60,140 nucleotides of DNA from an uncultured Ruegeria sp. (GTDB taxonomy: Bacteria; Pseudomonadota; Alphaproteobacteria; Rhodobacterales; Rhodobacteraceae): contig NZ_CANNGO010000019.1 in the NCBI RefSeq assembly GCF_947504215.1, positions 1 through 60,140 on the forward strand. Reading direction: 5' to 3'. Numbering within the stretch: position 1 is the first letter of the stretch; every line of letters begins with the position of its first letter. Under the pieces are notes generated by a model. The model was not told the DNA's origin and did not search any database. It was given only the letters and a program-made list of their open reading frames with translations. The translations under genes were made by a program, and so were the position numbers. Positions 51,927 to 60,140 of this stretch are shown here, one piece after another.

Positions 51927-53611
51927 CCGATCCCGTTTTGTCGATCCGCAATCTGACGGTAGAAATCCCCACCCGCCACGGCATCTTCAAGCCAGTGGAA
52001 CATGTGACCTATGACCTGCACCCCGGTGAAATCCGGGGGGTTGTTGGGGAAAGCGGCGCGGGTAAGTCCATGACCGGCAATGCCGTGATCGGCCTGCTAG
52101 ACCCCCCGGCCCATGTGTCCGAGGGGGAGGTCTGGCTGAACGGCCGCCGCATCGACGAACTGGACGCCGAGGACAAGCGCAGGATTCGTGGCAAAGAGAT
52201 CGGGATGATCTTCCAGGACCCGCTGACCTCTCTGAACCCGCTGTTTACTGTCGGTGAGCAGTTGGTCGAGACGATCCAGTTGCACCTTGGCCTGGCTGCG
52301 TCAGAGGCGAGGAAACGCGCCATTGCGCTGTTGGACCGGGTATCGATTCCGGACCCGGCAGATCGGTTCAATCAGTACCCCCACCAGTTTTCCGGCGGGA
52401 TGCGCCAAAGGGTCGTGATCGCGTTGGCCCTGTGTACCGAACCCAGTGTGCTGATTGCAGATGAGCCCACCACGGCGCTGGACGTATCCGTTCAGGCGCA
52501 GGTGCTGGATCTGATCAAAGAGCTTGCCAAAGAGCGCCAGGTCGGTGTCATCCTTGTGACGCATGACATGGGCGTAATTGCCGACACCACTGATACGGTC
52601 ACCGTGATGTATTCCGGCCACGTGGTCGAAAGCGGAACCACCGATCAAATCCTCGGTGCGCCCACGCATGACTATACCAAATCCCTGATCGCCGCCGTGC
52701 CGCGCCCGCATACCAAGGTCGAACGCTTCCCAATGGTCAGCTATGGTGAACGTGAAAGAACCTTCAAGATCGACGATCTAGCGGCGCATTGGGACAAGAC
52801 CAACTTGTCCAAAACTGGCAAGCTGCTGGAAGTCGAGAACATCACCAAGACCTTCTTGCAGAAAGGCGGGCTGCTGCCGTCGCAACGTCAGTATTTCACA
52901 GCCGTCGATCAGGTGAGTTTCGATATTCGCGACGGCGAGGTTTTTGGCCTAGTCGGCGAAAGCGGGTCCGGGAAATCCACTGTCGCGCGGATGATCGGCA
53001 CGCTCTACCCGTTGGATAGTGGTCGCGTGATCTTTGATGGCGAGGACGTTACGGCGATGGGCACGGATGCTCTGCAAGCCTATCGCCGGCAGATTCAAAT
53101 GATCTTTCAGGATCCGTTTTCAAGCCTCAATCCCCGTATGAGGGTCGGGGATCTTGTGGCCGAGCCGATCCATCACCACCAAATTCTTTCAAAGGCCCAA
53201 ATCGGCCCGCGCGTACGCGAGTTATTGGACTGGGTTGGTTTGGCAAAGGACGCGTGGCGCAAATACCCCCATGAGTTCTCTGGGGGGCAGCGCCAACGTA
53301 TATGCATCGCCCGCGCACTTGCAACGCAGCCGCGGTTTTTGATCTGCGACGAACCAACAAGTGCGCTGGACGTCTCGATTCAGGCGCAAATCCTGAACAT
53401 CCTCAAAGATCTGCAGGATCACCTCGGCTTGACAATGCTCTTCATCAGTCACGATCTTCCGGTCGTACGTCAGATGTGTGACCGGGTCGGCGTGATGCGC
53501 CAGGGAAAGCTGGTTGAGGTGCAGGAAACGGACTCGTTGTTCGCAACTCCAGAGCATCCGTACACAAGGGAACTTTTGGATTTGATGCCCCGGTTAAAGC
53601 AGTTGGCGTAA
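51923..53611 (+). CDS. Fused double ABC ATPase (DppD-DppF type)
   Basis: 562 residues from ATG 51923. Two complete ATPase domains in one chain. Domain 1: Walker [17 protein letters not shown] (about residue 46), signature [15 protein letters not shown], Walker [15 protein letters not shown]. Domain 2 (from about residue 310): Walker [16 protein letters not shown], signature [15 protein letters not shown], Walker [15 protein letters not shown]. Each is followed by the oligopeptide-type C-terminal extension region (for domain 1, [17 protein letters not shown]). The fusion replaces the usual separate dppD and dppF genes, so one protein drives both permeases. Confidence 0.9.
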   Translation: MTDPVLSIRNLTVEIPTRHGIFKPVEHVTYDLHPGEIRGVVGESGAGKSMTGNAVIGLLDPPAHVSEGEVWLNGRRIDELDAEDKRRIRGKEIGMIFQDPLTSLNPLFTVGEQLVETIQLHLGLAASEARKRAIALLDRVSIPDPADRFNQYPHQFSGGMRQRVVIALALCTEPSVLIADEPTTALDVSVQAQVLDLIKELAKERQVGVILVTHDMGVIADTTDTVTVMYSGHVVESGTTDQILGAPTHDYTKSLIAAVPRPHTKVERFPMVSYGERERTFKIDDLAAHWDKTNLSKTGKLLEVENITKTFLQKGGLLPSQRQYFTAVDQVSFDIRDGEVFGLVGESGSGKSTVARMIGTLYPLDSGRVIFDGEDVTAMGTDALQAYRRQIQMIFQDPFSSLNPRMRVGDLVAEPIHHHQILSKAQIGPRVRELLDWVGLAKDAWRKYPHEFSGGQRQRICIARALATQPRFLICDEPTSALDVSIQAQILNILKDLQDHLGLTMLFISHDLPVVRQMCDRVGVMRQGKLVEVQETDSLFATPEHPYTRELLDLMPRLKQLA

Positions 53612-53615
53612 TCTT

Positions 53616-53642
53616 ACCGACTTAGTCTTGCATCGGTTTTTT
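53616..53642 (+). terminator. Terminator after the ABC operon
   Basis: ACCGA (53616-53620) pairs with TCGGT (53633-53637), loop of 12 nt, then TTTTTT. The stem is short, so it may be weak. Confidence 0.45.
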
Positions 53643-54314
53643 CAGAAGAAATCATTTGAGAGGTGAAGTCGCAAGCAATCAACGGTAGTTAAAACACAGA
53701 CACTTTCCTGATACGGTTCCGTCGCAAAGCATCGGGTTGATCCTGTAAACCTAAGACTGTCTCAGGTTCCGATTACAAAACTGGGGTACTCTGGCGAAAC
53801 CGACGGACTCTGCGCGTGAGTTGACCTTCGGGATTCATGTTCGCAAACTCAATTCCGCCCGACGTGGCCACTTCTGAAGCCAGGGCTTTCGCACTCAACC
53901 TACCGAACCCCAACGTAGCAACCCTTTCTTCTGCTGTCTCCGCGAATGACCGCTATGCAGGCTACGAATGCAGAGTATAGACCGAATACCGCAAGCCAGC
54001 TAAGAGCTGCATTGGATTTCGGCTTTCAGCGCTTTACCCTTGTTTGTGTATCGCGCAGAATCCTGGGGTCGTGGGCTCGCAGCCGACTTTAGATCGATCG
54101 GAACATGTTGCAGGACAGGTCGAACTCCCTCAGCAAGGAACGGCCCATAGCCGACATTCACTTGTCCATTCGAGCGCTGCGGTGCGGCCCGTCAGAGCCG
54201 ACTTTCGCTGCAAGCGCAAAATCAGGAACGCGACGAACTGGGAGTCCGCGGGACAAAGTTGCAGTTTGATCTTGAACGAATACGTGTAAGTTCACGGATA
54301 ATGGAGGCAGCTTT
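53643..54314. other. Gene-free stretch between operons
   Basis: Degenerate GC-rich sequence with copy F of the dispersed repeat and a second, weaker GCTCGCAGCCGACTTT motif at about 54077. No gene seen until the transposase remnant at 54315. Confidence 0.45.
54175..54224 (+). repeat. Dispersed intergenic repeat, copy F
   Basis: CGCTGCGGTGCGGCCCGTCA then GCCGACTTTCGCTGCAAGCG and CAAAATC; the 14-nt core TTCGCTGCAAGCGC is identical to copies C and G. Confidence 0.55.
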
Positions 54315-54560
54315 GATCCACATTTCGAAAGCATCCGGCACATCGACAAAAAGTCGCGGAACAACCTGATCGAGAGCGATCATGCAGCTAGGAAGCGGCT
54401 GCTTGAGTATCGTCAGAGCTTTCAGTCCTTAAAATCAGCCAAAGCGACACTGAGCGGGATCGAGACGATAAGAACAATCAAACGCGGTCACATCCAGGAC
54501 AGAAATCCAGGCATCGGCTGCGAGATCCAGTTCATCAGCCAGCTCTTCGAAACAGCATGA
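54315..54560 (+). pseudogene. C-terminal fragment of a different IS6-family transposase
   Basis: Encodes DPHFESIRHIDKKSRNNLIE, SDHAARKRLLEYRQSFQSLK, SAKATLSGIETIRTIKRGHI, then ends after FISQLFETA. The 'IE.DHA..K.L' with the catalytic Glu and the RTIKRGH tail belong to another subgroup of the family than the elements at 41-45 kb. The first two thirds of the gene are absent. Confidence 0.65.
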
Positions 54561-54623
54561 TCCAATGCGCCGCATCGACAATCGCGGACCATAAAATCTA
54601 ACGCAACAGTCCCGGAGGACAAC

Positions 54624-55676
54624 ATGACAAAGATGACCAAACTGGCCCTAGCTGCCTTACCCTTTGTGGCCATGAGCGGGCCGAGCCTTGCGCAGGATGT
54701 CACAATCACCCTGCAATCGGCTTTTCCGACCAGCCTTCCGGTCATCAACACAATCCGGCAGTTCGAAGCAGAGGTCGAGGCAGCCTCCGGCGGGACGATC
54801 CAGATCGAGCTGGCGGAACCTGGCGCGATTGTCCCACCGTTCGACATTCAACAGGCGGTCTCTGACGGCGAGATCGAAGCGGGCTATACCGCTGCGGCCT
54901 ACCTTCATGGGTCCTTGCCCGTTGCGTCGTTTTTCACGTCGATGCCGTTCGGGCCGCAGGCGCTCGACTATATGGCTTGGTTCTACGAAGGCGGCGGGCT
55001 CGAGCTCAATCAGCGCATGTATGACGATGCGGGCTTTGACCTCGTGACTATGCCACTAACCTTCACCGGCATGGAATCGGGCGGCTGGTTCAACTCACCC
55101 ATCGAAGGAACCAGCGATTTTGCCGGACTCAAGCTGCGCTGGTCGGGGCTGGCCTCGGAAGTGCTGGGAAGCCTAGGTGCGGATACCGTGCTTATCGCAG
55201 GCGGAGAGATCTTTCCATCGCTTGAAAGTGGCGTCATCGACGGGACGGAGTTCAGCTTTCCCCAGGTGGATCTTGCGCTGGGTTTTCCGGACGTGGCTTC
55301 TTTCTATTATTTCCCCGGCTGGCACCAACCCTCGACGATGATTGAGTTGGTCATCAACCGCGACGTTTGGGACGGCCTGACAGACAACCAGCGCACGATT
55401 ATCGACATGGCGGCCAGAACCAACGCGATGCGTTCGGTCCTGCGGATGGAATACTCACAAGCCGCCGCCGTCGCGCAAATGGCGGAACAGGGCGTGGACG
55501 TCCGCCTTTACAGCCCCGAGACCCTGGACAGCCTCCGGGTAGCCTGGGACGGGCTTGTCTCCGAGATGGCCGCGGCTGACCCCTTTGTGGCAGAGGTCTG
55601 GGACAGCTTGCAGGCTGCGCGAACGCAAGAAGACGCCTGGGACGCGTTAACCGAAACACCCATGCAGCGCCCATGA
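54624..55676 (+). CDS. dctP: TRAP transporter substrate-binding protein DctP
   Basis: 350 residues; GGAGG lies 9 nt upstream of the ATG. The signal peptide ends near residue 23 (PSLAQD). The mature protein is a DctP-type periplasmic binding protein: ITLQSAFPTSLPVINTIRQF, GAIVPPFDIQQAVSDGEIEAG, then FAGLKLRWSGLASEVLGSLG with the Arg that clamps a carboxylate group in this family, and PSLESGVIDGTEFSFPQVD. Ligands are usually small organic anions; GFPDVASFYYFPGWHQPSTM recalls binding proteins for 2-oxo acids. The expected membrane subunits DctQ and DctM do not follow: after the gene there is a 14-codon start (ATG 55725) that ends early, so the protein is orphaned here. Confidence 0.85.
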   Translation: MTKMTKLALAALPFVAMSGPSLAQDVTITLQSAFPTSLPVINTIRQFEAEVEAASGGTIQIELAEPGAIVPPFDIQQAVSDGEIEAGYTAAAYLHGSLPVASFFTSMPFGPQALDYMAWFYEGGGLELNQRMYDDAGFDLVTMPLTFTGMESGGWFNSPIEGTSDFAGLKLRWSGLASEVLGSLGADTVLIAGGEIFPSLESGVIDGTEFSFPQVDLALGFPDVASFYYFPGWHQPSTMIELVINRDVWDGLTDNQRTIIDMAARTNAMRSVLRMEYSQAAAVAQMAEQGVDVRLYSPETLDSLRVAWDGLVSEMAAADPFVAEVWDSLQAARTQEDAWDALTETPMQRP

Positions 55677-55786
55677 TCGGCAGTCCCAGCGCGATCCTTG
55701 GGCCTCTGCGCCCGGGGGGCTGAGATGAGCCTCTTGCACAACATGAGCCGGGCCACAAAGGGCTCATAACCGCCATTCTCTGCAAC

Positions 55787-56356
55787 GTGCCTGAGCTTGA
55801 AGTAGAGCTCAAATTGACCAAATCAGATGACTGCTCCATCATACCGCTCATAGATGCAGAAATAAGGCGTTGCCGGAAATTGCTCAATTCAAATTCTATC
55901 AAGAAATGGCTCACTCGGGCATTCGAGGTTGTCTATTACTTGTCGGGTGAAGGCAGTTGGAAACTTCTTGCTCATGAACAGCAAATATTGATGGCGGCAA
56001 TTGAGAACCTTGTTCCCGATGAACGCGAAGTGTTGCATCAGCAGCTTCACCAGGACTTTTTTGTCGAGAGAACCAACAAGATGATCAGCGTTTTGCGGTT
56101 CTACGAAGAACATGAAGACCTGCGTGTTCAAGGATTAGATTTCGAAGACAGGTGGCTTCGGGTTCATATACTGGTCAACGGCAAGAAACAGATTTCCAAC
56201 GTCAATATCTATCGAGGGCTAGTGTTCAGTGTGGAAACACGTTCTCCAAGAAAGGCCTACAAAGGCACGGAGATCCGTGTCGTCAAAGTTGTCGATGGCA
56301 ATGGAGCAGACTCGTTTACAAGAGCGATTGATCGGCAAGAGCACGGAACTGGCTGA
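55787..56356 (+). CDS. Hypothetical protein, 189 aa
   Basis: Starts at GTG 55787 without a clear ribosome-binding site. Not recognised. Helical first half (IPLIDAEIRRCRKLLNSNSI, WLTRAFEVVYYLSGEGSWKL), then DEREVLHQQLHQDFFVERTN and a beta-rich part (RWLRVHILVNGKKQISNVNI). No signal peptide or membrane segment. Codon use looks more AT-rich than in dctP, which suggests a different origin. The stop is followed about 110 nt later by a good terminator. Confidence 0.5.
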   Translation: MPELEVELKLTKSDDCSIIPLIDAEIRRCRKLLNSNSIKKWLTRAFEVVYYLSGEGSWKLLAHEQQILMAAIENLVPDEREVLHQQLHQDFFVERTNKMISVLRFYEEHEDLRVQGLDFEDRWLRVHILVNGKKQISNVNIYRGLVFSVETRSPRKAYKGTEIRVVKVVDGNGADSFTRAIDRQEHGTG

Positions 56357-56462
56357 ACCTTTTGTTGCATATGCCTTTGGTTGCAAAGTCTTCCCAGCTG
56401 ACCTTGCAGCCGCCGGAAGCGGCTCCATGTCCTGGTGAAATCGTCAGATGACCGGTTTGAGT

Positions 56463-56506
56463 CCGACCTGCCCATTCGACAGAGCGCAGCGAAGGTCGGC
56501 TTTTTT
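56463..56506 (+). terminator. Rho-independent terminator
   Basis: CCGACCT (56463-56469) pairs with AGGTCGG (56493-56499), followed by C and TTTTTT. The loop contains CGCAGCGAA, the complement of the dispersed-repeat core, so this terminator may be derived from a repeat copy. It serves the plus-strand gene and sits at the end of the converging LysR gene. Confidence 0.7.
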
Positions 56507-57362
56507 ATGGGTTGGCCATAAATGCGGCTCGGATCGCGGCCTTCATAGCGCCCTGAGGCCCTTGTACTTTCGGCTTGCCGGATGCCATCACCAGCTTGGA
56601 GGTGGGCGTGTTTCCGAGGTCCAATGCATCGTTCACCACCGATAGACCGCCGTGCAGCGAGGAGCGACCGAGCAAACCCACTGCGATCCCGGCTTCTACT
56701 GCTGCAATCACACCAGAGACGCTTTGGCTGGAGTAGACAACGCGATATGGCTTTCCACGGGCTTGCAATGAAATGACCGCCGCGTCGCGCCACCAGCACG
56801 CATGATCGAACAAGGCCACTGGAAGGCTTTCATCGGCCCGAAAGTGCCGGTGCGCCGACGACACCCAACATGTCGGGTCTTCATAAACTACCTCCTCGTG
56901 ACTGGACGGGTTTTCGACCTCATAGACCGCAAGGTCCAGCGACCCCTTATCGAGGGCTTCTGGAAAACTCGTGCTCAAGGCGCAGGTGACATCCAGTTCG
57001 ACTTTCGGATGTTGACGGGCAAAGGTCGCAATGATCGCCGCAAGCCTGGCGCGCCCGTGATCGTCGGGTATGCCCAAACGCAGTTTGCCGCTTACCGTGT
57101 TCTGTGAAATCTCTCGTAGTGCCGCGTCGAGACGCGCCGTCACCTCCTGCGCGACTGGAAATAGCTTTCGTCCCGTGTCGCTCAGGACCACGCCGCGACC
57201 ATGCCTGTCAAAGACCGGCTGACCCAGGATCGCTTCGAGGCGCTTGATCTGAAGACTTGTTGCAGATTGCGACCGATGGATGCGGGCAGCACCGTCCGTG
57301 ACGCTTCCGGCATCAGCCACAGCGACGAAGGTTCGCAGAAGATCGCTATCCAGGTTTTCCAT
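56505..57362 (-). CDS. LysR-family transcriptional regulator
   Basis: 285 residues from ATG 57362 (MENLDSDLLRTFVAVADAGS); ATG 57374 adds four. The winged helix-turn-helix covers about residues 3-62 (VTDGAARIHRSQSATSLQIK). The effector domain follows from about 88 (KLRLGIPDDHGRARLAAIIA) to the end. It is divergent from the permease gene with 85 nt between starts, so it probably controls that gene. Confidence 0.88.
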   Translation of the reverse strand: MENLDSDLLRTFVAVADAGSVTDGAARIHRSQSATSLQIKRLEAILGQPVFDRHGRGVVLSDTGRKLFPVAQEVTARLDAALREISQNTVSGKLRLGIPDDHGRARLAAIIATFARQHPKVELDVTCALSTSFPEALDKGSLDLAVYEVENPSSHEEVVYEDPTCWVSSAHRHFRADESLPVALFDHACWWRDAAVISLQARGKPYRVVYSSQSVSGVIAAVEAGIAVGLLGRSSLHGGLSVVNDALDLGNTPTSKLVMASGKPKVQGPQGAMKAAIRAAFMANP

Positions 57363-57447
57363 CTGTTTTTTCAATACCGGAAATTGAAACTATGCGTTTC
57401 ACAGATGCCTTGTGCTGCACTATTTTTCAAGGTCAGAGGAGTATCCC

Positions 57448-58470
57448 ATGTCAGATCAGACAGTTGTCAATCGACCATCCAACCGGAAACCCCTGGTGTG
57501 GGGCGTGTCTTTGCTGCTGCTGGCAGGCGTCTGTCTTGCCTGGCCGGAACACGCCGCAAACGCAGTAAAGTTTGTCCTATGGGGCCTGATTGTCGTGGCC
57601 CCCATCGTCATTCCGGGCATCGTGCTTGCAGCCTGGATCATCGCAAGCGGCGCGGATACCCACATCGCTGGTGCCTTCGAGGGCAGGACACTGAGAACGG
57701 TTCTGGCGGCCTCGCTCATTGGAGCCATCACGCCCGTATGCGGGGTGACCGTGCTGCCCTTAATGGCCGGATTGCTGGCAGCGGGCGTGCCACTCGCTCC
57801 GATCATGGCATTCTGGCTGTCCTCCCCAATAACTGATCCGGCGATGCTCGCGACAACCGCCGCGACACTGGGTTTGAGCTTTGCGATCGGCAAAACACTT
57901 GCAGCTTTCGGACTAGGCATATTCGGGGGCGTGGTCACAGGGCTATTCGCCAAGAAACCGTGGGCGATGAGCGCGCTTAGAGATAATGGCCTGGCGCGCC
58001 AGCTAAGTGCTGCACGATGCGGCGAAGATCAGCCCTTTGATCCTTGGGTCTGGCGTTCTGAGGCACGACGTCATTCTTTCAGCAAACAGGCCTGGGCAAC
58101 CACGCGGCTTATCCTGATTTGCCTGATCCCGGCATTTGCCGCGGAGTATGCCTTGAACGCGGCCCTTACGCCGGGCGCACTGGCAGCATATGTTGGAGAA
58201 GACAAATGGTGGGCCATACCCGCCGCTGTCTTCGTCGGTGCCCCGGCCTATATCGACGGTTACGCTGCGCTCCCGCTGACACGCGGGTTGATCGACAACG
58301 GCATGTCCGATGGCGCAGCGATGGCGTTCCTTGTTTCGGGCGGCGCGGTCAGCATCTGGGGTGCTATGGCCATCGCACCGGTGCTCAAATTGCAACCATT
58401 CGTGCTATATCTGTTGCTTGCAGTTCTGGGGTCGCTCGGGGCGGGGTATGTCTTTGGGTGGATCGTCTGA
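57448..58470 (+). CDS. ArsP/DUF318-type permease
   Basis: 340 residues from ATG 57448 (AGAGGAG upstream); the frame is open from 57412. About eight to ten hydrophobic segments. The block ITPVCGVTVLPLMAGLLAAG with FWLSSPITDPAMLATTAATL, and its counterpart in the second half (VGAPAYIDGYAALPLTRGLI), are those of the DUF318/ArsP_1 permeases, in which a Cys in TP.CG is important for export of organo-arsenicals in ArsP. Whether this protein exports arsenicals or something else is unknown. No arsR or arsC is near; the divergent LysR gene is the likely regulator. Confidence 0.75.
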   Translation: MSDQTVVNRPSNRKPLVWGVSLLLLAGVCLAWPEHAANAVKFVLWGLIVVAPIVIPGIVLAAWIIASGADTHIAGAFEGRTLRTVLAASLIGAITPVCGVTVLPLMAGLLAAGVPLAPIMAFWLSSPITDPAMLATTAATLGLSFAIGKTLAAFGLGIFGGVVTGLFAKKPWAMSALRDNGLARQLSAARCGEDQPFDPWVWRSEARRHSFSKQAWATTRLILICLIPAFAAEYALNAALTPGALAAYVGEDKWWAIPAAVFVGAPAYIDGYAALPLTRGLIDNGMSDGAAMAFLVSGGAVSIWGAMAIAPVLKLQPFVLYLLLAVLGSLGAGYVFGWIV

Positions 58471-58546
58471 GATTCAGCGTTAACAGGACGCAGACGTTCA
58501 GCAACCGGCAGCTTTACCCTCAGGAAGTGAGTTTGTGTGGCTTCTG

Positions 58547-58595
58547 TTTTTGCGCTTGCAGCGAATGGCAGCCATGCGGAAGAATGCAGCACTAG
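58547..58595 (-). repeat. Dispersed intergenic repeat, copy G (inverted)
   Basis: On the minus strand: GTGCTGCATTCTTCCGCATG, then GCTGCCATTCGCTGCAAGCG and CAAAAAC. The core at 58552-58565 is identical over 14 nt to copies C and F. Confidence 0.55.
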
Positions 58596-58778
58596 AGTGG
58601 GGTGCCGAATGTCTCGTATGGGCCGTGTGCGAATTCAAAACCATCTAGCCTAAATGGCCGATGCTGTGAGTACGACGATTATCCTCAGGCCAACCTGCAC
58701 TCGTTATGCTGTACAATCTAGGGCAAGATCGCTATTCAGCCTGTTCCTGCAAATCATTGCAAACTTTAGACTAGAAAG

Positions 58779-58792
58779 GTGGTGTAAACCAC
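58779..58792 (+). promoter_or_regulatory. Leader hairpin over the rpsU ribosome-binding site
   Basis: GTGGT (58779-58783), loop GTAA, ACCAC (58788-58792), directly before the ATG at 58793. The stem includes part of the AAGGTGG Shine-Dalgarno, so folding would limit initiation. Such a structure could couple S21 synthesis to temperature or to ribosomal protein level. Confidence 0.4.
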
Positions 58793-58993
58793 ATGCAGGT
58801 TAGTGTTCGCGACAACAATGTCGATCAGGCCCTTCGGGTTCTTAAGAAAAAGCTCCAGAAGGAAGGCGTTTTCCGTGAAATGAAGCTCAAGCAGCATTTC
58901 GAGAAGCCGTCCGAGAAAAACGCGCGCCAGAAAGCTGAAGCGATCCGCCGCGCCAGAAAGCTGGCACGTAAGAAATTGGAACGCGAAGGATGA
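58793..58993 (+). CDS. rpsU: 30S ribosomal protein S21
   Basis: 66 residues. [20 protein letters not shown], then [20 protein letters not shown] and a basic tail with [15 protein letters not shown] are those of bacterial S21, which binds the 3' end of 16S rRNA and takes part in initiation. Monocistronic here, with its own leader hairpin and a strong terminator 30 nt downstream. Confidence 0.95.
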   Translation: MQVSVRDNNVDQALRVLKKKLQKEGVFREMKLKQHFEKPSEKNARQKAEAIRRARKLARKKLEREG

Positions 58994-59022
58994 TGTAATC
59001 ATTCCTCGACGCTGAAAAACAG

Positions 59023-59052
59023 CCCCCGTTGCCCGATGGCAGCGGGGGTTTT
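59023..59052 (+). terminator. Rho-independent terminator of rpsU
   Basis: CCCCCGTTGCC pairs with GGCAGCGGGGG (one G-U pair), followed by TTTT; preceded by an A run. Strong and correctly placed. Confidence 0.85.
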
Positions 59053-59198
59053 ACGTATCAACGGGCCATTTGAAATGAGAGCGCTTCAAATTAGTTTCAT
59101 GAAGCAAGCGATTTGCATTGCTGAGAACGTAGACTGTGTTCACGGATTAAGCGCCATCCACGAAAACACCCCACTCGCATAATCCCTTCTGTGCGGAG

Positions 59199-59852
59199 TC
59201 AGTCGAAGTAGTGCACCAATGGGCGGGCGGCGCGGAAGATCTCAATCAGCAGATCGATTACCTCGTCGTCAAGCAGCAAAGCGTTTGGCAAATCTTTGCG
59301 ACATCCCAGGCCAGCCATTTTCAGATAAGGCGCGGCGGGGCCGTTACTTGCATAGCCTTCCGGCACAGTGTCCAACGCCTTTCGCGTGACAATTCCGTCT
59401 GGGAAAGTCTTCTTAAACTCAGGGTCGTCCAAGATGGCAGTCAGGCCGCTCGGATCATCGATCAAACGCGTCCGCATTCGGGCGAGCGCGTCCTTGGAGG
59501 GTTTGAAAAGTGCGGCTCCTGCGTAGCAATTCCCTGGCTCGATGTGGAGGTAGTATCCGAAGCTTTCCTCGGGATCACCAGCATTGGCAAAAACATCCAC
59601 GTCCGAGCGGTATAGAGCACGCCCGATGCGGTCTCGTGGCTCCTGAAAGAATTTGGTGAAGCTTCGCTTCGGTTTGATCCCCGCCTCAGCCACGAAAGGA
59701 TCAAAGCGATCAGCATAGTCGTGCAGTGTCATTGCCATACCAGCGAAATTGCGCAAGGCATCATCGCGTTCTTCGCGGTGTTCGTCCATCCAGGCTTTCC
59801 GGTTATTCATTCCGAGATTCGCAAGGAACGCAAATGTTTCGGGCTCTACCAC
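59199..59852 (-). CDS. DUF2461 family protein
   Basis: 217 residues. MVEPETFAFLANLGMNNRKA with WMDEHREERDDALRNF at the N terminus, KPKRSFTKFFQEPRDRIGRA and FGYYLHIEPGNCYAGAALFK in the middle are the marks of the DUF2461 (TIGR02453) family, widespread and of unknown function. No signal or membrane segment. It is convergent with rpsU. Confidence 0.8.
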   Translation of the reverse strand: MVEPETFAFLANLGMNNRKAWMDEHREERDDALRNFAGMAMTLHDYADRFDPFVAEAGIKPKRSFTKFFQEPRDRIGRALYRSDVDVFANAGDPEESFGYYLHIEPGNCYAGAALFKPSKDALARMRTRLIDDPSGLTAILDDPEFKKTFPDGIVTRKALDTVPEGYASNGPAAPYLKMAGLGCRKDLPNALLLDDEVIDLLIEIFRAARPLVHYFD

Positions 59853-60124
59853 GGGTGCAACTCCTGTTTCACAGATGCCAAGAGGCTCGACTGCGTTCCC
59901 ATTGCACCCTTGTAAGGTTAATTCAGAGCAACCGCCATGGATTGTAACTCAGCGCCTGAGAGACACCACCAGTGATGGAATGGACAGCCACCACTTACGC
60001 GTTGTCTGTAACGTTCGGTCCCGAAAAACGAAATGCTGCGCCAACGATGAACGTCCGGTTTGGGCGGCGGTTTCAACGGGTGAGCGCAACACTTTATTCT
60101 TTTTGGAAAGATGGAGTGTGAGAG

Positions 60125-60140
60125 ATGAAATATCGGACGC
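60125..60140 (+). CDS. Start of a gene cut by the window edge
   Basis: ATG at 60125 preceded by GGAGTGTGAGAG; only MKYRT is visible. The opening is like those of aldo/keto reductases, but five residues are not enough for a call. Confidence 0.35.

Overview
The window looks like accessory chromosome or plasmid sequence from an alphaproteobacterium of the Roseobacter group (Rhodobacteraceae). The basis is gene content: an ectoine-type (Ehu) polar amino-acid importer, a GcvT-fused FAD oxidase of the dimethylglycine/sarcosine dehydrogenase family, a TRAP binding protein, a peptide/nickel ABC operon with fused ATPases, a PepSY/two-component locus and many decayed IS6-family elements. This is inference from gene families; no rRNA or tRNA gene was seen and no species can be named.

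Layout. 1-7950: small soluble genes, a secreted protein split by an in-frame amber codon (2142-2768), then a two-component system (4296-4955 regulator, 2968-4296 kinase) behind a PepSY protein with a Gly/Asn-rich tail, and divergent from it a secreted Gly/Asn-rich coiled-coil protein. 8070-10300: scrapped integrase and IS6-family DNA, and a double cold-shock-domain protein. 10297-12168: an adenylate cyclase/TolB-like/TPR fusion. 12442-13467: a mercury-type module (small CxxC protein, MerT-like protein, divergent MerR with a textbook 19-bp-spacer promoter). 13579-19385: alpha/beta hydrolase, MFS transporter, malic enzyme, acetolactate decarboxylase. 19725-22438: an unrecognised, translationally coupled two-gene module.

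22831-40586 is the main catabolic island. It has the skeleton of an ectoine import/degradation cluster (EhuBCDA importer, EutA-like protein, M24 hydrolase, Lrp/AsnC regulator), but the later steps are different: a 2,3-diaminopropionate ammonia-lyase-type enzyme coupled to an M20 amidohydrolase, a covalent-FAD oxidase, a PhyH dioxygenase, a second EutA/arylmalonate-decarboxylase-like protein, a cupin, an unusual fold-type-II PLP enzyme and a BisC-type molybdopterin S/N-oxide reductase. A HutC-type GntR regulator sits beside two copies of the palindrome TGGTATATACCA. My reading is import and breakdown of an unidentified N-acylated or N-methylated diamino acid to pyruvate and ammonia.

40587-46860 is an IS6-family graveyard: a truncated integrase, three partial elements, one complete element (44683-45489), a frameshifted hypothetical gene, a truncated quinone reductase and one intact PhyH gene. 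46863-53611 is an intact oligopeptide/nickel-type ABC operon with two different binding proteins. The right end carries an orphan TRAP DctP, a LysR/permease divergent pair, rpsU (ribosomal protein S21) with leader hairpin and terminator, and a DUF2461 gene. An imperfect intergenic repeat of about 50 nt recurs at seven or more sites.
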